From the NCBI GenBank assembly GCA_021770785.1, contig JAETQH010000024.1:1-58565 (forward strand): DNA of 58,565 nucleotides, written 5' to 3'. Positions 17,248 through 25,802 of the stretch are shown piece after piece. Position 1 is the first letter of the stretch, and each line of letters opens with the position of its first letter. The notes below the pieces were generated by a model. It saw only the letters and a list, made by a program, of their open reading frames with translations. It did no database searches and was not told the origin of the DNA. Made by a program: the position numbers and the translations under genes. Origin of the DNA: Lachnospiraceae bacterium (lineage in GTDB: Bacteria; Bacillota; Clostridia; Lachnospirales; Lachnospiraceae).

Positions 17248-18549
17248 TTAAAGGGACATTTCCATTCCGGTGTCAAACAGGCTGATTTGCTGATAACCTG
17301 CCTCCCGGATTTCTTTTGGAATCTGGGTTTTATCTCCAATCAGGTTCCGACAGATATAATCTTCTTCTAATTTTGTGCGGTACATCATCCTACCGGAACA
17401 GGTGATGAAGTATAGCGCCCGTTTCAACACTACCCCGATTTTTTTCAGGTCCGGGAAATCCAGGGTGCTCATCCGTCTCGCCTTTACGATGCGCTGGGCG
17501 GATTTGGCACCGATTCCGGGAACCCGCAGCAGCGTCCGGTAGTCGGCACGGTTGATTTCCACAGGAAAAGATTCCAGATGACGCAGTGCCCAGTCACACT
17601 TGGGGTCTAAGTAAATATTAAAGTCCGGCCGGTTTTCGGAGAGCAGCTCGTCTACGGTAAAATCGTAGTAGCGCAGCAGCCAGTCTGCCTGATAGAGGCG
17701 GTGCTCCCGCAGTAATGGGGGGCCTCCGGGAAGCATGGGGAGGTCGGAGTTCTGGTTGACATTGACAAAGGCGGAGTAAAACACACGCTTTAATTCAAAC
17801 TTCTGGTAAAGGCTCTCCGCCACCCGCATAATCTGGTAGTCGTTCTCCGGGGTGGCGCCGATTATCATCTGAGTGCTCTGCCCGGCGGGAACGAAATGAG
17901 GAGCGGAGCGGTAGAGAGCGACTTCGTTCTTATTTTCCGTGATACTGTTCTGAATCTGGCGCATGGGTTTTAAAATAGTAGCCCTGGATTTATAAGGGGC
18001 AAGCTTTTTCAGGCTGTCTGCTGTGGGGAGTTCTAAATTGATACTCATGCGGTCCGCAAGAAAGCCTGCCTTTTCTACAAGGAGGGGATCTGCGCCGGGA
18101 ATTGCCTTCACATGGATATAGCCGTTGAAATGGTGGATACGCCGCAGTTTATAAAGGGTCTGGTAAATCAGATCCATGGTATAGTTTGGGCTTATCATAA
18201 TGCCGGAGCTTAGGAATAGTCCTTCAATATAATTTCTGCGGTAAAATTCCATGGTCAGTTCGCAGACTTCGTCAGGGGTAAAGGAAGCGCGGGGAACATC
18301 GGAATTACAATTATTCTGGCAGTAGGAACAGTTAAAAATACACTCGTTGGTAAAGAGGATTTTTAGCAGGGAAACACAGCGTCCGTCAGCGGAGAAGGTG
18401 TGGCAGATTCCGGCGGCGATGGAATTCCCCATACCGGTGCCGTTTCCTTTGCGGTCAACACCGCTGGAGGTGCAGGCAACATCATATTTTGCTGCGTCGG
18501 TTAATATAGCAAGTTTTTCCATAAGAGATAAATTCTGCTGGATATTCAT
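17248..18549 (-). CDS. Putative DNA modification/repair radical SAM protein (TIGR03916)
   Basis: A radical-SAM enzyme with the cluster ligands in CIFNCSYC (about residues 89-96), preceded by the conserved GMGNSIAAGICHTFSADGRC block. A C-terminal helix-hairpin-helix VPGIGAKSAQRIVKAR (about residue 345) suggests DNA binding. The 433-residue length fits the family. It forms an operon with the DUF4130 gene, and several LexA-like boxes overlap the promoter, which implies SOS induction. The reaction catalysed is not known for the family. Confidence 0.92.
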   Translation of the reverse strand: MNIQQNLSLMEKLAILTDAAKYDVACTSSGVDRKGNGTGMGNSIAAGICHTFSADGRCVSLLKILFTNECIFNCSYCQNNCNSDVPRASFTPDEVCELTMEFYRRNYIEGLFLSSGIMISPNYTMDLIYQTLYKLRRIHHFNGYIHVKAIPGADPLLVEKAGFLADRMSINLELPTADSLKKLAPYKSRATILKPMRQIQNSITENKNEVALYRSAPHFVPAGQSTQMIIGATPENDYQIMRVAESLYQKFELKRVFYSAFVNVNQNSDLPMLPGGPPLLREHRLYQADWLLRYYDFTVDELLSENRPDFNIYLDPKCDWALRHLESFPVEINRADYRTLLRVPGIGAKSAQRIVKARRMSTLDFPDLKKIGVVLKRALYFITCSGRMMYRTKLEEDYICRNLIGDKTQIPKEIREAGYQQISLFDTGMEMSL

Positions 18550-18633
18550 AGCGGTAATGTTTCCTTTCTCCTGTTTGATTCTGTCATTGGTTTTACCGGA
18601 GACCAGGGAGGCGGTTGTTTTTATAAAATAAAA

Positions 18634-18705
18634 AGAACAAATGTTTGTTTAACCAATATAACACAAATGTTCGGCAAATGCAACAGAAAAACGAATATTT
18701 GTTCG
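18634..18705 (-). promoter_or_regulatory. SOS-type promoter with three LexA-like boxes
   Basis: On the minus strand, TTGCAT (18678-18683) and TTATAT (18656-18661) are 16 bases apart. One LexA-like site, ACACAAATGTTC (18661-18672), lies in the spacer. Two more flank it: GAACAAATGTTT (18635-18646) and CGAATATTTGTTCG (18692-18705). The Gram-positive LexA consensus is CGAAC-N4-GTTCG. Sites 1 and 3 differ from the GAAC/GTTC core at one position each. Confidence 0.7.
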
Positions 18706-18785
18706 AAAACAATTCTATACAATGGAAATTCGGAAACAGAAAAAAATTGGGGGAGTACTAAAATTGATTCGGGTGTCAAAATTAT

Positions 18786-18815
18786 TTGTAAAATTTTACA
18801 AATATATGTTACAAT
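18786..18815 (+). promoter_or_regulatory. Candidate promoter of the chemoreceptor gene
   Basis: TTGTAA (18786-18791), an 18-base spacer, then TACAAT (18810-18815). It is a sigma-A type; no sigma-28 pattern was found in front of this chemoreceptor. Confidence 0.4.
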
Positions 18816-18865
18816 AATATATGAGTTGTCGTATAATGCAGAAAATAAGAGAAAAGGGGAATGCT

Positions 18866-20959
18866 ATGAAATCAATAAAATTTAAAATTGTGGTAGCAGT
18901 TATTTTAAGTTCATTGATGACTATCGGCATTTGCGGTGGAATTGCAATTGTTAATTCTTTTAAAACATCCTATGCCGCCTCCGAAAAGGAAATGGAAGCT
19001 TACTGCGAGAATCGGAGCGAAGAGCTGAATAAGACGATGGAAAAGATTGAGCAGTCGGTAGATACTTTGAGTGATGTCGCATTGAAGAAATTAGAGGATG
19101 TGCAAAAATTTCAGACCGATGCAGCTTATGTAGAGGCATATACCGAAATGCTCAGTGATATTATTTTGACAGCGGCGGAGGATACCAGCGGGGCATTGAC
19201 TGCTTATATTCGTTACAACCCTGATTTTACAGATCCGGAGAGCGGAATTTTTTTTACCAGAAGCAGCAGTGAAGAGGTATTTTCTTCAGTGACCCCGACG
19301 GATTTTTCCATGTATGAGGAAGATGACACCGAGCATGTAGGCTGGTATTATATTCCGGTGAAAAACGGAAAGCCTACCTGGATGACGCCTTATTATAATG
19401 CAAATATTGATGTTTATATGATTTCTTATGTAGTGCCGCTTTTTATAGGAGATACTTCCATTGGTATACTGGGAATGGATATTGATTATAGTATACTTAG
19501 CAGTCAGGTAGACCAGTCCGCGATATTTGGGAGCGGCTATGCATTTTTGGCGGATGAAGCGGGAAACGTTATGTACCATCCTGATTTGGAAGTGGGGACA
19601 GCGTTTGAAAGTATAGATGGTGGTCTGACACCTCTGATTGCCGCACTGGCAGATTCTGAGGCGGAGCAGACTGTCAGGCAGTACAGCTATCAGGGAAAAA
19701 ATAAGGTAATGTGCTATTATGATTTACGGAATGGCATGAAATATGTGATGACGGCGCCGGAGAAGGAACTTCGCTCGGGGGCGGAGCAACTGGCAGGAAT
19801 GATTCTGACCGGAACTTTTTTGGCAATGCTTTTGTCTGTTGCTATCGGATTTGTGGCAGGAGTGATTTTAGTCAAACCTATCCGCCAGATAGACGGCATT
19901 GTATCGGAAACAGCTGAGTTGAATTTTGCACATAATTCTGCGAACGACGAGCTTTACAGACGGAAGGACGAAACCGGGAGGATGGCGCATTCCCTTCATA
20001 ATATGCGTAAAAATCTTCGGAAAATGGTGGCGGATATCAGAACGACCTACCAGGATTTAAGTGTTTCTATGGAACAGCTTTCTGAAACCACCAGGCGTGT
20101 CAATGAGATGAGTGAGACAAACTCCGATACGACTCAGGAATTGGCGGCAGCCATGGAACAAACAGCCTCTACAATGCTAAATGTTAATACAACCATTAGT
20201 GATATTAAAGATCGTGCGGCGGATATCAGGCTGCGTGCAGAAGAGGGCAAGGAGGGTTCTGACGAGGTTAAGAACCGTGCCCTGCAGTTGAAGGACAAGA
20301 CACAGATTGCCGGCGATAAGACAAGAGAGATGTACGAGGATGTACAGAAAAAAACTGCCGAGGCAATGGAACAGGCGAAGGCAGTGGAAAAAATCAATCA
20401 GTTTACGCAGGCGATTTTGGATATTTCCAGCCAGACGAACTTGTTGGCATTGAATGCTTCTATTGAGGCGGCACGGGCAGGTGAGGCAGGCAAGGGATTT
20501 GCTGTGGTTGCCGGGGAAATCGGACAGCTTGCTTCCCAGACCTCATCCACCGTCGGGAACATCAATGACATCATTGAGGAAGTAAATCATGCGGTTGCAA
20601 ATATGACAGCATGTCTGCAGGATAGTATCGAGTTTTTAGAGGAAACTGTATTAAAAGACTACGAAGAATTTATGTCAGTGGCAAATCAATACAATGAGGA
20701 TGCCGATGGTTTTGACAAGGACATGACAGTGATTAGTGAGCAGATAAATACGCTTTTGAGCTCGATTATGAATATCACAGAGGCTGTGGACAGTGTCAGT
20801 TCCACGATTGATGAAGCGGCAAGCGGTGTGACAAGTATTGCCCAGAAAACCTTGGATGTGGCCGGTATTGTGGAAGGAAACACCGGCCTGGTGGAGAATA
20901 ACCGTCAAAATATGGTGCGTTTAAAGAATATTATAGAAATGTTCCATGACGGACAGTAG
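18866..20959 (+). CDS. Methyl-accepting chemotaxis protein
   Basis: A chemoreceptor with TM1 at about residues 7-29, a dCache-type periplasmic sensor with the [20 protein letters not shown] and GILGMDIDY motifs, TM2 at about 308-335, then HAMP and a long signalling coiled coil. The hairpin tip [23 protein letters not shown] is canonical and contacts CheA/CheW. The sensor motifs are those of receptors for amino acids or other small molecules. I start at ATG 18866 ([10 protein letters not shown]) after AAAAGGGG, not at the ATG 45 bases upstream. The product is 697 residues. It is a solitary gene with no che genes nearby. Confidence 0.95.
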   Translation: MKSIKFKIVVAVILSSLMTIGICGGIAIVNSFKTSYAASEKEMEAYCENRSEELNKTMEKIEQSVDTLSDVALKKLEDVQKFQTDAAYVEAYTEMLSDIILTAAEDTSGALTAYIRYNPDFTDPESGIFFTRSSSEEVFSSVTPTDFSMYEEDDTEHVGWYYIPVKNGKPTWMTPYYNANIDVYMISYVVPLFIGDTSIGILGMDIDYSILSSQVDQSAIFGSGYAFLADEAGNVMYHPDLEVGTAFESIDGGLTPLIAALADSEAEQTVRQYSYQGKNKVMCYYDLRNGMKYVMTAPEKELRSGAEQLAGMILTGTFLAMLLSVAIGFVAGVILVKPIRQIDGIVSETAELNFAHNSANDELYRRKDETGRMAHSLHNMRKNLRKMVADIRTTYQDLSVSMEQLSETTRRVNEMSETNSDTTQELAAAMEQTASTMLNVNTTISDIKDRAADIRLRAEEGKEGSDEVKNRALQLKDKTQIAGDKTREMYEDVQKKTAEAMEQAKAVEKINQFTQAILDISSQTNLLALNASIEAARAGEAGKGFAVVAGEIGQLASQTSSTVGNINDIIEEVNHAVANMTACLQDSIEFLEETVLKDYEEFMSVANQYNEDADGFDKDMTVISEQINTLLSSIMNITEAVDSVSSTIDEAASGVTSIAQKTLDVAGIVEGNTGLVENNRQNMVRLKNIIEMFHDGQ

Positions 20960-20966
20960 AAAATTT

Positions 20967-20995
20967 TTGCCATATTCCATGTTTTTGTATATAAT
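20967..20995 (+). promoter_or_regulatory. sigma-A promoter before the 136-residue gene and rsmA
   Basis: TTGCCA (20967-20972), 17 bases, TATAAT (20990-20995), starting just after the chemoreceptor stop. It should drive the small acidic protein and rsmA. Confidence 0.6.
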
Positions 20996-21051
20996 GAAGA
21001 AGATTAAAACTTTAAAAGTTAAAAATTTTTATTGAAAGAACGGAGAAAACT

Positions 21052-21462
21052 ATGGAATCGGATATTTTTGAGCAGTTCCCGGACAGGGAAACTTTTGATA
21101 AATACTGGAACGAACATTATATTCCGGTGGTCTATGAAGAGGTGAAGGAGGCATTCGAAGATTTTGTCACTGCGGCGGCCGGACATATTTACCTCTCGGA
21201 TTATGAGGAGGAGAACTGTATTTCTAAGGCGGATTTTAAGGAAAATCTTTCCCAGGAGGCGCAGTTTACTTTTCAGGACGGTTTGACAGAGATTTTTTAT
21301 GATAAGAACCCCGAGCTTTATGAGACGGCATTTGCTATTTACGAAGAAGCCCAGATGACAGGAAACGGCAAAGGGGACGTGGCGCAGATTTTTCATGAGA
21401 CGTTTGAAAAACTCTATGAAGAATTTTTAGACAGGCTCTTTGACGAGAAACTTTCCGAGTAG
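21052..21462 (+). CDS. Hypothetical acidic protein
   Basis: Not recognised. The 136 residues are strongly acidic and rich in Glu, Asp, Phe and Tyr, predicted mostly helical, with no signal peptide or membrane segment. The ATG follows ACGGAG by about 8 bases. It sits 14 bases upstream of rsmA behind a shared promoter, so it is co-transcribed with a ribosome-maturation gene. A role in that process is possible but unproven. Confidence 0.7.
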   Translation: MESDIFEQFPDRETFDKYWNEHYIPVVYEEVKEAFEDFVTAAAGHIYLSDYEEENCISKADFKENLSQEAQFTFQDGLTEIFYDKNPELYETAFAIYEEAQMTGNGKGDVAQIFHETFEKLYEEFLDRLFDEKLSE

Positions 21463-21476
21463 CAGAGGGGGAATTT

Positions 21477-22349
21477 ATGGCGACATTGGGAATTCCACAG
21501 AATACCATTTCGGTGCTGCAGAAATATCATTTTAATTTTCAGAAGAAATTCGGGCAGAATTTTTTGATTGACACCCATGTACTAGAGAAAATTATAGCGG
21601 CGGCGGGTATTACCAAAGAGGATTTTGTGCTGGAAATCGGTCCGGGGATTGGTACTATGACCCAGTATCTTTGCGAAAATGCAGGGCAGGTGGTAGCGGT
21701 GGAAATCGACCAGAACCTGATACCGATTTTGCAGGATACCTTGAGTGCGTACGATAATGTGACGGTAATCAATGAGGACATTTTGAAATTAGATATCGTA
21801 AAATTAGCGGAAGCGCGGAATGGCGGAAAACCGATTAAGGTAGTGGCAAATCTGCCTTACTATATTACTACCCCGATTATTATGGGATTGTTTGAGAGTC
21901 ATGTACCTATTGACAGTATCACCGTCATGGTGCAGAAAGAGGTGGCGGACCGGATGCAGGTAGGACCGGGAACCAAGGACTACGGTGCGTTATCCTTGGC
22001 AGTGCAGTATTATGCCAAGCCGGAGATTGTGGCGAATGTGCCGCCGAACTGCTTTATGCCCCGCCCAAATGTGGGAAGTGCCGTTATCCGTCTCACCAGG
22101 CATGAGAAGGTTCCTGTGGAGGTGGAGGACGAAAAGCTGATGTTTGCAATTATCCGGGCGTCTTTTAACCAGCGGAGAAAGACACTGGCAAACGGTTTGA
22201 ACAATTCTCCGGAAATCCGGCTGTCCAAGGAAATCATACAGGAGAGCATTGAGGAATTAGGCGTTCCGGTGACGATTCGGGGAGAAGCGTTGACATTAGA
22301 ACAATTTGCGGCGTTTGCCAATATTATAAAGAAGAAATTGGAAACATAA
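21477..22349 (+). CDS. rsmA: 16S rRNA (adenine1518/1519-N6)-dimethyltransferase
   Basis: RsmA/KsgA dimethylates the two adjacent adenines in the 3'-terminal hairpin of 16S rRNA during 30S maturation. The N-terminal KKFGQNFLID block, the SAM-binding VLEIGPGIGTMTQYL (about residues 55-69) and catalytic NLPYYIT (about 125-131) are all present. The C-terminal RASFNQRRKTLANGL is diagnostic. The 290 residues are full length. The start has GAGGGGG about 6 bases upstream. Confidence 0.98.
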   Translation: MATLGIPQNTISVLQKYHFNFQKKFGQNFLIDTHVLEKIIAAAGITKEDFVLEIGPGIGTMTQYLCENAGQVVAVEIDQNLIPILQDTLSAYDNVTVINEDILKLDIVKLAEARNGGKPIKVVANLPYYITTPIIMGLFESHVPIDSITVMVQKEVADRMQVGPGTKDYGALSLAVQYYAKPEIVANVPPNCFMPRPNVGSAVIRLTRHEKVPVEVEDEKLMFAIIRASFNQRRKTLANGLNNSPEIRLSKEIIQESIEELGVPVTIRGEALTLEQFAAFANIIKKKLET

Positions 22350-22444
22350 AATTCATAGTGGAAGAGAAAATTTTGGAGAATATTACCGGCACGGAAACGA
22401 ATAGATTGATGCAGTGATATATACCAGGAAAAGGAGTATTATAT

Positions 22445-23251
22445 ATGGAAGAAAGCCAGAATCAGCAGCAAGGTTACGGAAATACACCGGATAATGACCA
22501 GCAGCAGACCTACGGAAATCAGGGAAGCTATGGAAACCAACAGCAGACCTACGGAAATCAGGAAACCTACGGGAACCAGCAGCAGACCTATGGAAATCAG
22601 GGAAGCTACGGGAACCAGCAGCAGACTTACGGGAACCAGCAGCAGACCTATGGAAATCAGGGAACCTACGGGAACCAGCAGCAGACTTACGGGAACCAGC
22701 AGCAGACCTATGGAAATCAGGGAAGCTATGGAAACCAGCAATATAACAATCCGCCTATCTACTATAATAACGGCGGTTTCGGAACACCGCAGCCAATGCA
22801 CGGCCCGGTAACGGATGTTTTTTGCTACATCTTATTGGCGCTGATGCCGCTGCGTCAGATTTTAGGTATGATCAGCTCTGCCAGCGTCTTTAATTCCGTG
22901 GATTTCAGTTACTCAAGCATAATGAATGATACCTATATGGCAGGTGTCTATACGCCCGGCTATATGGTAATGACGGTTTTGAACTATGCACTTACCATTG
23001 CTTTTATTGTATTAATTGTGCTAGATATTGTAAAAATTTACAAACAGCATTATAAAATCACCGGCTTAGTATTATTTGCAATTTTCCTGACGCCGGGCTA
23101 TTATATCTGGCGGGCTTATATTCTGGGAAGAAAAAAGACTTTTCCTGTGATTTATACGGTATGTTATTCCCTGCTGGTGGTAGGCAGCATGATTTATGCC
23201 GTATATCAGGTAATGGATATGTATCTGGCAATTTTTAATCTGATGATGTAG
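22445..23251 (+). CDS. Membrane protein with QQxYGN-repeat N-terminus
   Basis: The 268-residue product has two parts. Residues 5-105 are a low-complexity Gln/Tyr/Gly/Asn repeat (QQQTYGNQ with GSYGN or GTYGN variants), a prion-like or sticky composition with no positive charge. Residues 120-268 hold about four membrane helices with short loops. AAAAGGAG lies about 9 bases before the ATG. The repeat is also nearly exact at DNA level, so its length may vary between strains. The family is not recognised; small Lachnospiraceae membrane proteins with Gln-rich tails have this shape. Confidence 0.75.
   Translation: MEESQNQQQGYGNTPDNDQQQTYGNQGSYGNQQQTYGNQETYGNQQQTYGNQGSYGNQQQTYGNQQQTYGNQGTYGNQQQTYGNQQQTYGNQGSYGNQQYNNPPIYYNNGGFGTPQPMHGPVTDVFCYILLALMPLRQILGMISSASVFNSVDFSYSSIMNDTYMAGVYTPGYMVMTVLNYALTIAFIVLIVLDIVKIYKQHYKITGLVLFAIFLTPGYYIWRAYILGRKKTFPVIYTVCYSLLVVGSMIYAVYQVMDMYLAIFNLMM
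22500..22743 (+). repeat. Tandem repeat coding for QQQTYGNQ units
   Basis: Near-identical 21-45 base blocks of the type AACCAGCAGCAGACCTA are repeated about eight times inside the gene, with alternating GGAAGCTA/GGAACCTA joins. All units are in frame. Confidence 0.85.
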
Positions 23252-23346
23252 AAAAAGCGGCACAGATGGACGCTGGTCCTTTGTTTTTTATGCCGGAGAA
23301 AGAGTTAGCGGCTTTTGATTTAACAAAAGAAATTTGAATGAGTGGC

Positions 23347-23386
23347 CTCCTTGTTTCATATATTAAATGGAACAAGGAGATTTTTT
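23347..23386 (+). promoter_or_regulatory. Terminator-like hairpin holding the spoIID ribosome site, with a sigma-E-like -10 in its loop
   Basis: CTCCTTGTT (23347-23355) pairs perfectly with AACAAGGAG (23371-23379), and the latter is the ribosome site of spoIID. The 3' arm is followed by ATTTTTT, so the element also resembles an intrinsic terminator. The loop contains CATATATT (23357-23364), which fits the sigma-E -10 pattern CATAnnnT. The -35 is weak. A start about 7 bases downstream would give an mRNA lacking the 5' arm. Confidence 0.55.
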
Positions 23387-24301
23387 ATGGTGAGAGGACG
23401 AAAAAAAAGAGCGGGAAGAGGAATTTCTTTTTTTACAATTATGATACTGCTTCCGCTGCTGGTGACGATTGTCATGCAGAATATGCAGCTAAACCGTCTG
23501 ATGGCGGGGATGGGACAAGCCGGAGATACCGGCGCCGGGGAAGTGGCAGATGAGGTGCTGATAGGGATTGTGGCAAAGGAGATGGACGTCGGATTTGAGG
23601 AGGAGGCGCTGCGGGCCCAGAGCGTCATCGCAAGGACGAACTATCTGGATGCGGAAAAAAAAGGCACAAAGAAGCCCCAGGGAATGTCTTTAGAGGAAAT
23701 GCAGGAAGCCTTTGGAGATAATTTTAATAAAATTTATGAAAAATTGAAAAATTGTGTCAACAGTACAGAAAACCAGGTGCTGACCTGGCAGGGAGATTAT
23801 ATCTATGCGGCCTATCATGCAGTCAGTAGCGGCAGCACCAGAAATATGGAAGAGCTGTACGGGGATGTACATACGCCTTATTTATCCTGTCAGGAATGCC
23901 ATGACGATACCGCAGCGGAAGGATATTTAGCGGTGTATTATTGGAAAAAAGAAGAATTTTTACAGCTGGTAAACGGGGCGTTTCCTGAAGCAGAGGCGGG
24001 AGATACAAGCCAGATACAGGTCACTGCCCGGGATAAGGCGGAATATGTACTTACGGTGCAGGTGGGGGGGATTTCCTGCGGCGGGGAGGAATTCCGCAGA
24101 GCTTTGGAATTAAATTCCGCATGTTTTACCATCACGGACACCGGAGAAAATATCCGCATTGTCACTAGGGGCATTGGACACGGGTTCGGGCTCAGCCAGC
24201 ATATGGCGCAGGTATTCGCGGAGCAGGGAAAAGACTATCGGGAGATTTTAGCTTATTTTTTTCCGGAAACGGAATTGACGCAAACTGAAAAAATCAAGTA
24301 G
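23387..24301 (+). CDS. spoIID: SpoIID/LytB-family sporulation protein
   Basis: SpoIID is a membrane-anchored lytic transglycosylase of engulfment. The 304 residues start with a basic segment and one membrane helix (about 13-33). The SpoIID domain follows: LIGIVAKEMDVGFEEEALRAQSVIARTNYL (around residue 60) with the catalytic-type Glu of KEM, the YHAVSSGSTRN block, and the closing GIGHGFGLSQHMAQVFAEQGKDYREILAYFFP. The start at 23387 follows AAGGAG at the proper spacing. The next gene is a SpoIIQ homologue, and spoIID and spoIIQ are neighbours in Bacillus subtilis too, which supports the call. Confidence 0.88.
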   Translation: MVRGRKKRAGRGISFFTIMILLPLLVTIVMQNMQLNRLMAGMGQAGDTGAGEVADEVLIGIVAKEMDVGFEEEALRAQSVIARTNYLDAEKKGTKKPQGMSLEEMQEAFGDNFNKIYEKLKNCVNSTENQVLTWQGDYIYAAYHAVSSGSTRNMEELYGDVHTPYLSCQECHDDTAAEGYLAVYYWKKEEFLQLVNGAFPEAEAGDTSQIQVTARDKAEYVLTVQVGGISCGGEEFRRALELNSACFTITDTGENIRIVTRGIGHGFGLSQHMAQVFAEQGKDYREILAYFFPETELTQTEKIK

Positions 24302-24307
24302 AAAATT

Positions 24308-24336
24308 GTATAAACCACCTATATTCGGAAAGACTA
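24308..24336 (+). promoter_or_regulatory. Candidate sigma-F/G promoter of spoIIQ
   Basis: GTATA (24308-24312), 14 bases, then GGAAAGACTA (24327-24336), which fits the sigma-F -10 pattern GGNNANAMT. Forespore expression is what SpoIIQ requires. Confidence 0.5.
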
Positions 24337-24370
24337 TCTTTAAAAATAAAGAATATGGATGGTGAATGAT

Positions 24371-25153
24371 ATGAAAAGGAAAGGATGGGCCGGATTTTTA
24401 CGGCGGAAACAATATGTCATTGCAGGTACCTTGGTGGTAATCGCTGCTATCGGTACGACAGTACTTTACAGCAATCATCAGGAGCAGGAACGCCAGCAAA
24501 TGGAGGCGGAGCTGGCAGAGGAGATGAACAGCAGCAAAGAAGAGGTGGCGGAGGTGCCGGATACGGAGGAAGCCCAGGAGGCGTCTGCAGTAATTCCGCC
24601 CAAAACCAACCCCGCAGCCGAGCAGCAGGAAGAAGCTGCCGATATAGCGGAGAGCACAGAGGAGGCGGAGACAGAGGAAACCAAGGAGACGTCCGCAGTA
24701 ATTCTGCCGAAAACCACCAGCACGGTGGAAGCGCTGCATTTTTCGAAGGAACAGGGACTGATGTGGCCGATGCAGGGGAATGTTATCATAGATTACAGCA
24801 TGGACGCCACGGTATATTTTGCCACCTTAGACCAGTACAAATATAACCCGGCAGTCATTATTGCGGGAAATGTCAACGATAAGGTTTACTCTGCCGCAAG
24901 AGGTCAGATACAGGGTATCGAAAATGATGAGGTGACGGGCTGTACGGTGACGGTTAATTTAGGGGATGGCTATCAGGCAATTTACGGACAGCTGAAAGAA
25001 TTGAATTTTGAAGTGGGAGACTATGTGGAGGCCGGACATGTCTTAGGTTATATCAGTGAGCCAACAAAATACTATTCCGTAGAAGGAAGCAACCTGTATT
25101 TTGAGCTTTTGAAGGACGGCGTTCCCGTGGACCCGGTAGAGTATTTCGAATAA
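24371..25153 (+). CDS. spoIIQ: SpoIIQ-like M23 (LytM-fold) protein
   Basis: SpoIIQ is the forespore half of the SpoIIQ-SpoIIIAH channel formed during engulfment. The 260 residues have a basic start, one membrane helix (about 15-32), a Glu/Ala-rich linker to about residue 120, and a LytM-like domain. The zinc ligands of active M23 peptidases are gone: the usual H-x-G-x-D region reads YNPAVIIAG, and the HLHFE motif reads NLYFE. It is therefore probably a catalytically dead scaffold, as in Bacillus SpoIIQ. The start could be 24359 or 24371. It follows spoIID by about 70 bases and has its own candidate sigma-F promoter. Confidence 0.8.
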   Translation: MKRKGWAGFLRRKQYVIAGTLVVIAAIGTTVLYSNHQEQERQQMEAELAEEMNSSKEEVAEVPDTEEAQEASAVIPPKTNPAAEQQEEAADIAESTEEAETEETKETSAVILPKTTSTVEALHFSKEQGLMWPMQGNVIIDYSMDATVYFATLDQYKYNPAVIIAGNVNDKVYSAARGQIQGIENDEVTGCTVTVNLGDGYQAIYGQLKELNFEVGDYVEAGHVLGYISEPTKYYSVEGSNLYFELLKDGVPVDPVEYFE

Positions 25154-25218
25154 TGTCTTTTGTTGAATCTATCAGTCTTCTTCTTTATAATGAATATATT
25201 AGGGGGAAGGAGACTGCT

Positions 25219-25467
25219 ATGGATTACAGCATTTACGGGGGAAACCTATTATCTGTTGAAGGACGGAGAAGAATTTTCCCGCTACATAATAATTGGGAGA
25301 AGATTTCGAAAACAGAACAGTTGTATGTGCTATTATTTAAGTCACGATTTTATTATTCGGCTGGAAAGATTGCTTTATGTGAAGATTGTATTAAAAAAAT
25401 GATGAAAAGTGCCAGAATTATTAATTTACAGCGGAAAATAATAGCATTTCCGGCGGAACAAAATTAG
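25219..25467 (+). CDS. Small hypothetical gene, possibly frameshifted
   Basis: A sigma-A promoter (TTGTTG, 17 bases, TATAAT ending near 25192) and a very strong AGGGGGAAGGAG site precede the ATG, so this is a real start. The frame gives 82 residues with no recognised family. Codons just after the start read better in the +1 frame (TGETYYLLKDGEEFSRY), and later codons better in frame 0 (KTEQLYVLLFKSRFYYSAGKIALCEDC). Two compensating indels, or a decayed gene, would explain this. Confidence 0.4.
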   Translation: MDYSIYGGNLLSVEGRRRIFPLHNNWEKISKTEQLYVLLFKSRFYYSAGKIALCEDCIKKMMKSARIINLQRKIIAFPAEQN

Positions 25468-25504
25468 AAGGACGGCATAGAATATATTGTGAAAATGAAA
25501 ATTC

Positions 25505-25703
25505 GCAATCGAACTTCCACATTTCTACAAAAGCTGAGGCAGAAAAAGGCTACAATAACAGTATAGGTAAAATACCCTCATTCGATTGCTTTTCTATAAG
25601 GATAGAACCCTTTGCCTGCGAAGCGCCAGGTTCAGGGTACATAGTATCGTCTATACTGTAGGGACAAAAGCGGTAACAGTTCGGAGGTATCTGGACTGTT
25701 ACC
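25505..25703 (+). ncRNA. Candidate structured RNA (six helices)
   Basis: GCAATCGAA (25505-25513) pairs with TTCGATTGC (25581-25589) and encloses GGTA-AAA-TACC (25566-25576). Next come TTCTAT-AAGG-ATAGAA (25592-25607), ACCCT/AGGGT (25607-25638) with inner GCCTG/CAGGT, ATAGTAT-CGTCT-ATACTGT (25641-25659) and GGTAACAGTTC/GGACTGTTACC (25672-25703). Three G-U pairs are possible only in a plus-strand RNA, which sets the strand. There is no convincing ORF. It ends 26 bases before the promoter of the helicase gene. Confidence 0.5.
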
Positions 25704-25728
25704 AAAGGAAAAAGATACGGCGGCTTGC

Positions 25729-25757
25729 TTGACAAATGATGGGTGGTGTGCTAAGTT
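25729..25757 (+). promoter_or_regulatory. sigma-A promoter of the DEAD-box helicase
   Basis: TTGACA (25729-25734), 17 bases, TAAGTT (25752-25757), about 45 bases before the ATG. Confidence 0.55.
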
Positions 25758-25802
25758 AGGAATGTTGCGCGTAAAAAAGAGACTAAAAATATGGAGAAAT
25801 GA

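Noticed and set aside
22500..22743. CRISPR-like regular repeat
   Set aside because: All units are in frame within one ORF and have no unique spacers.
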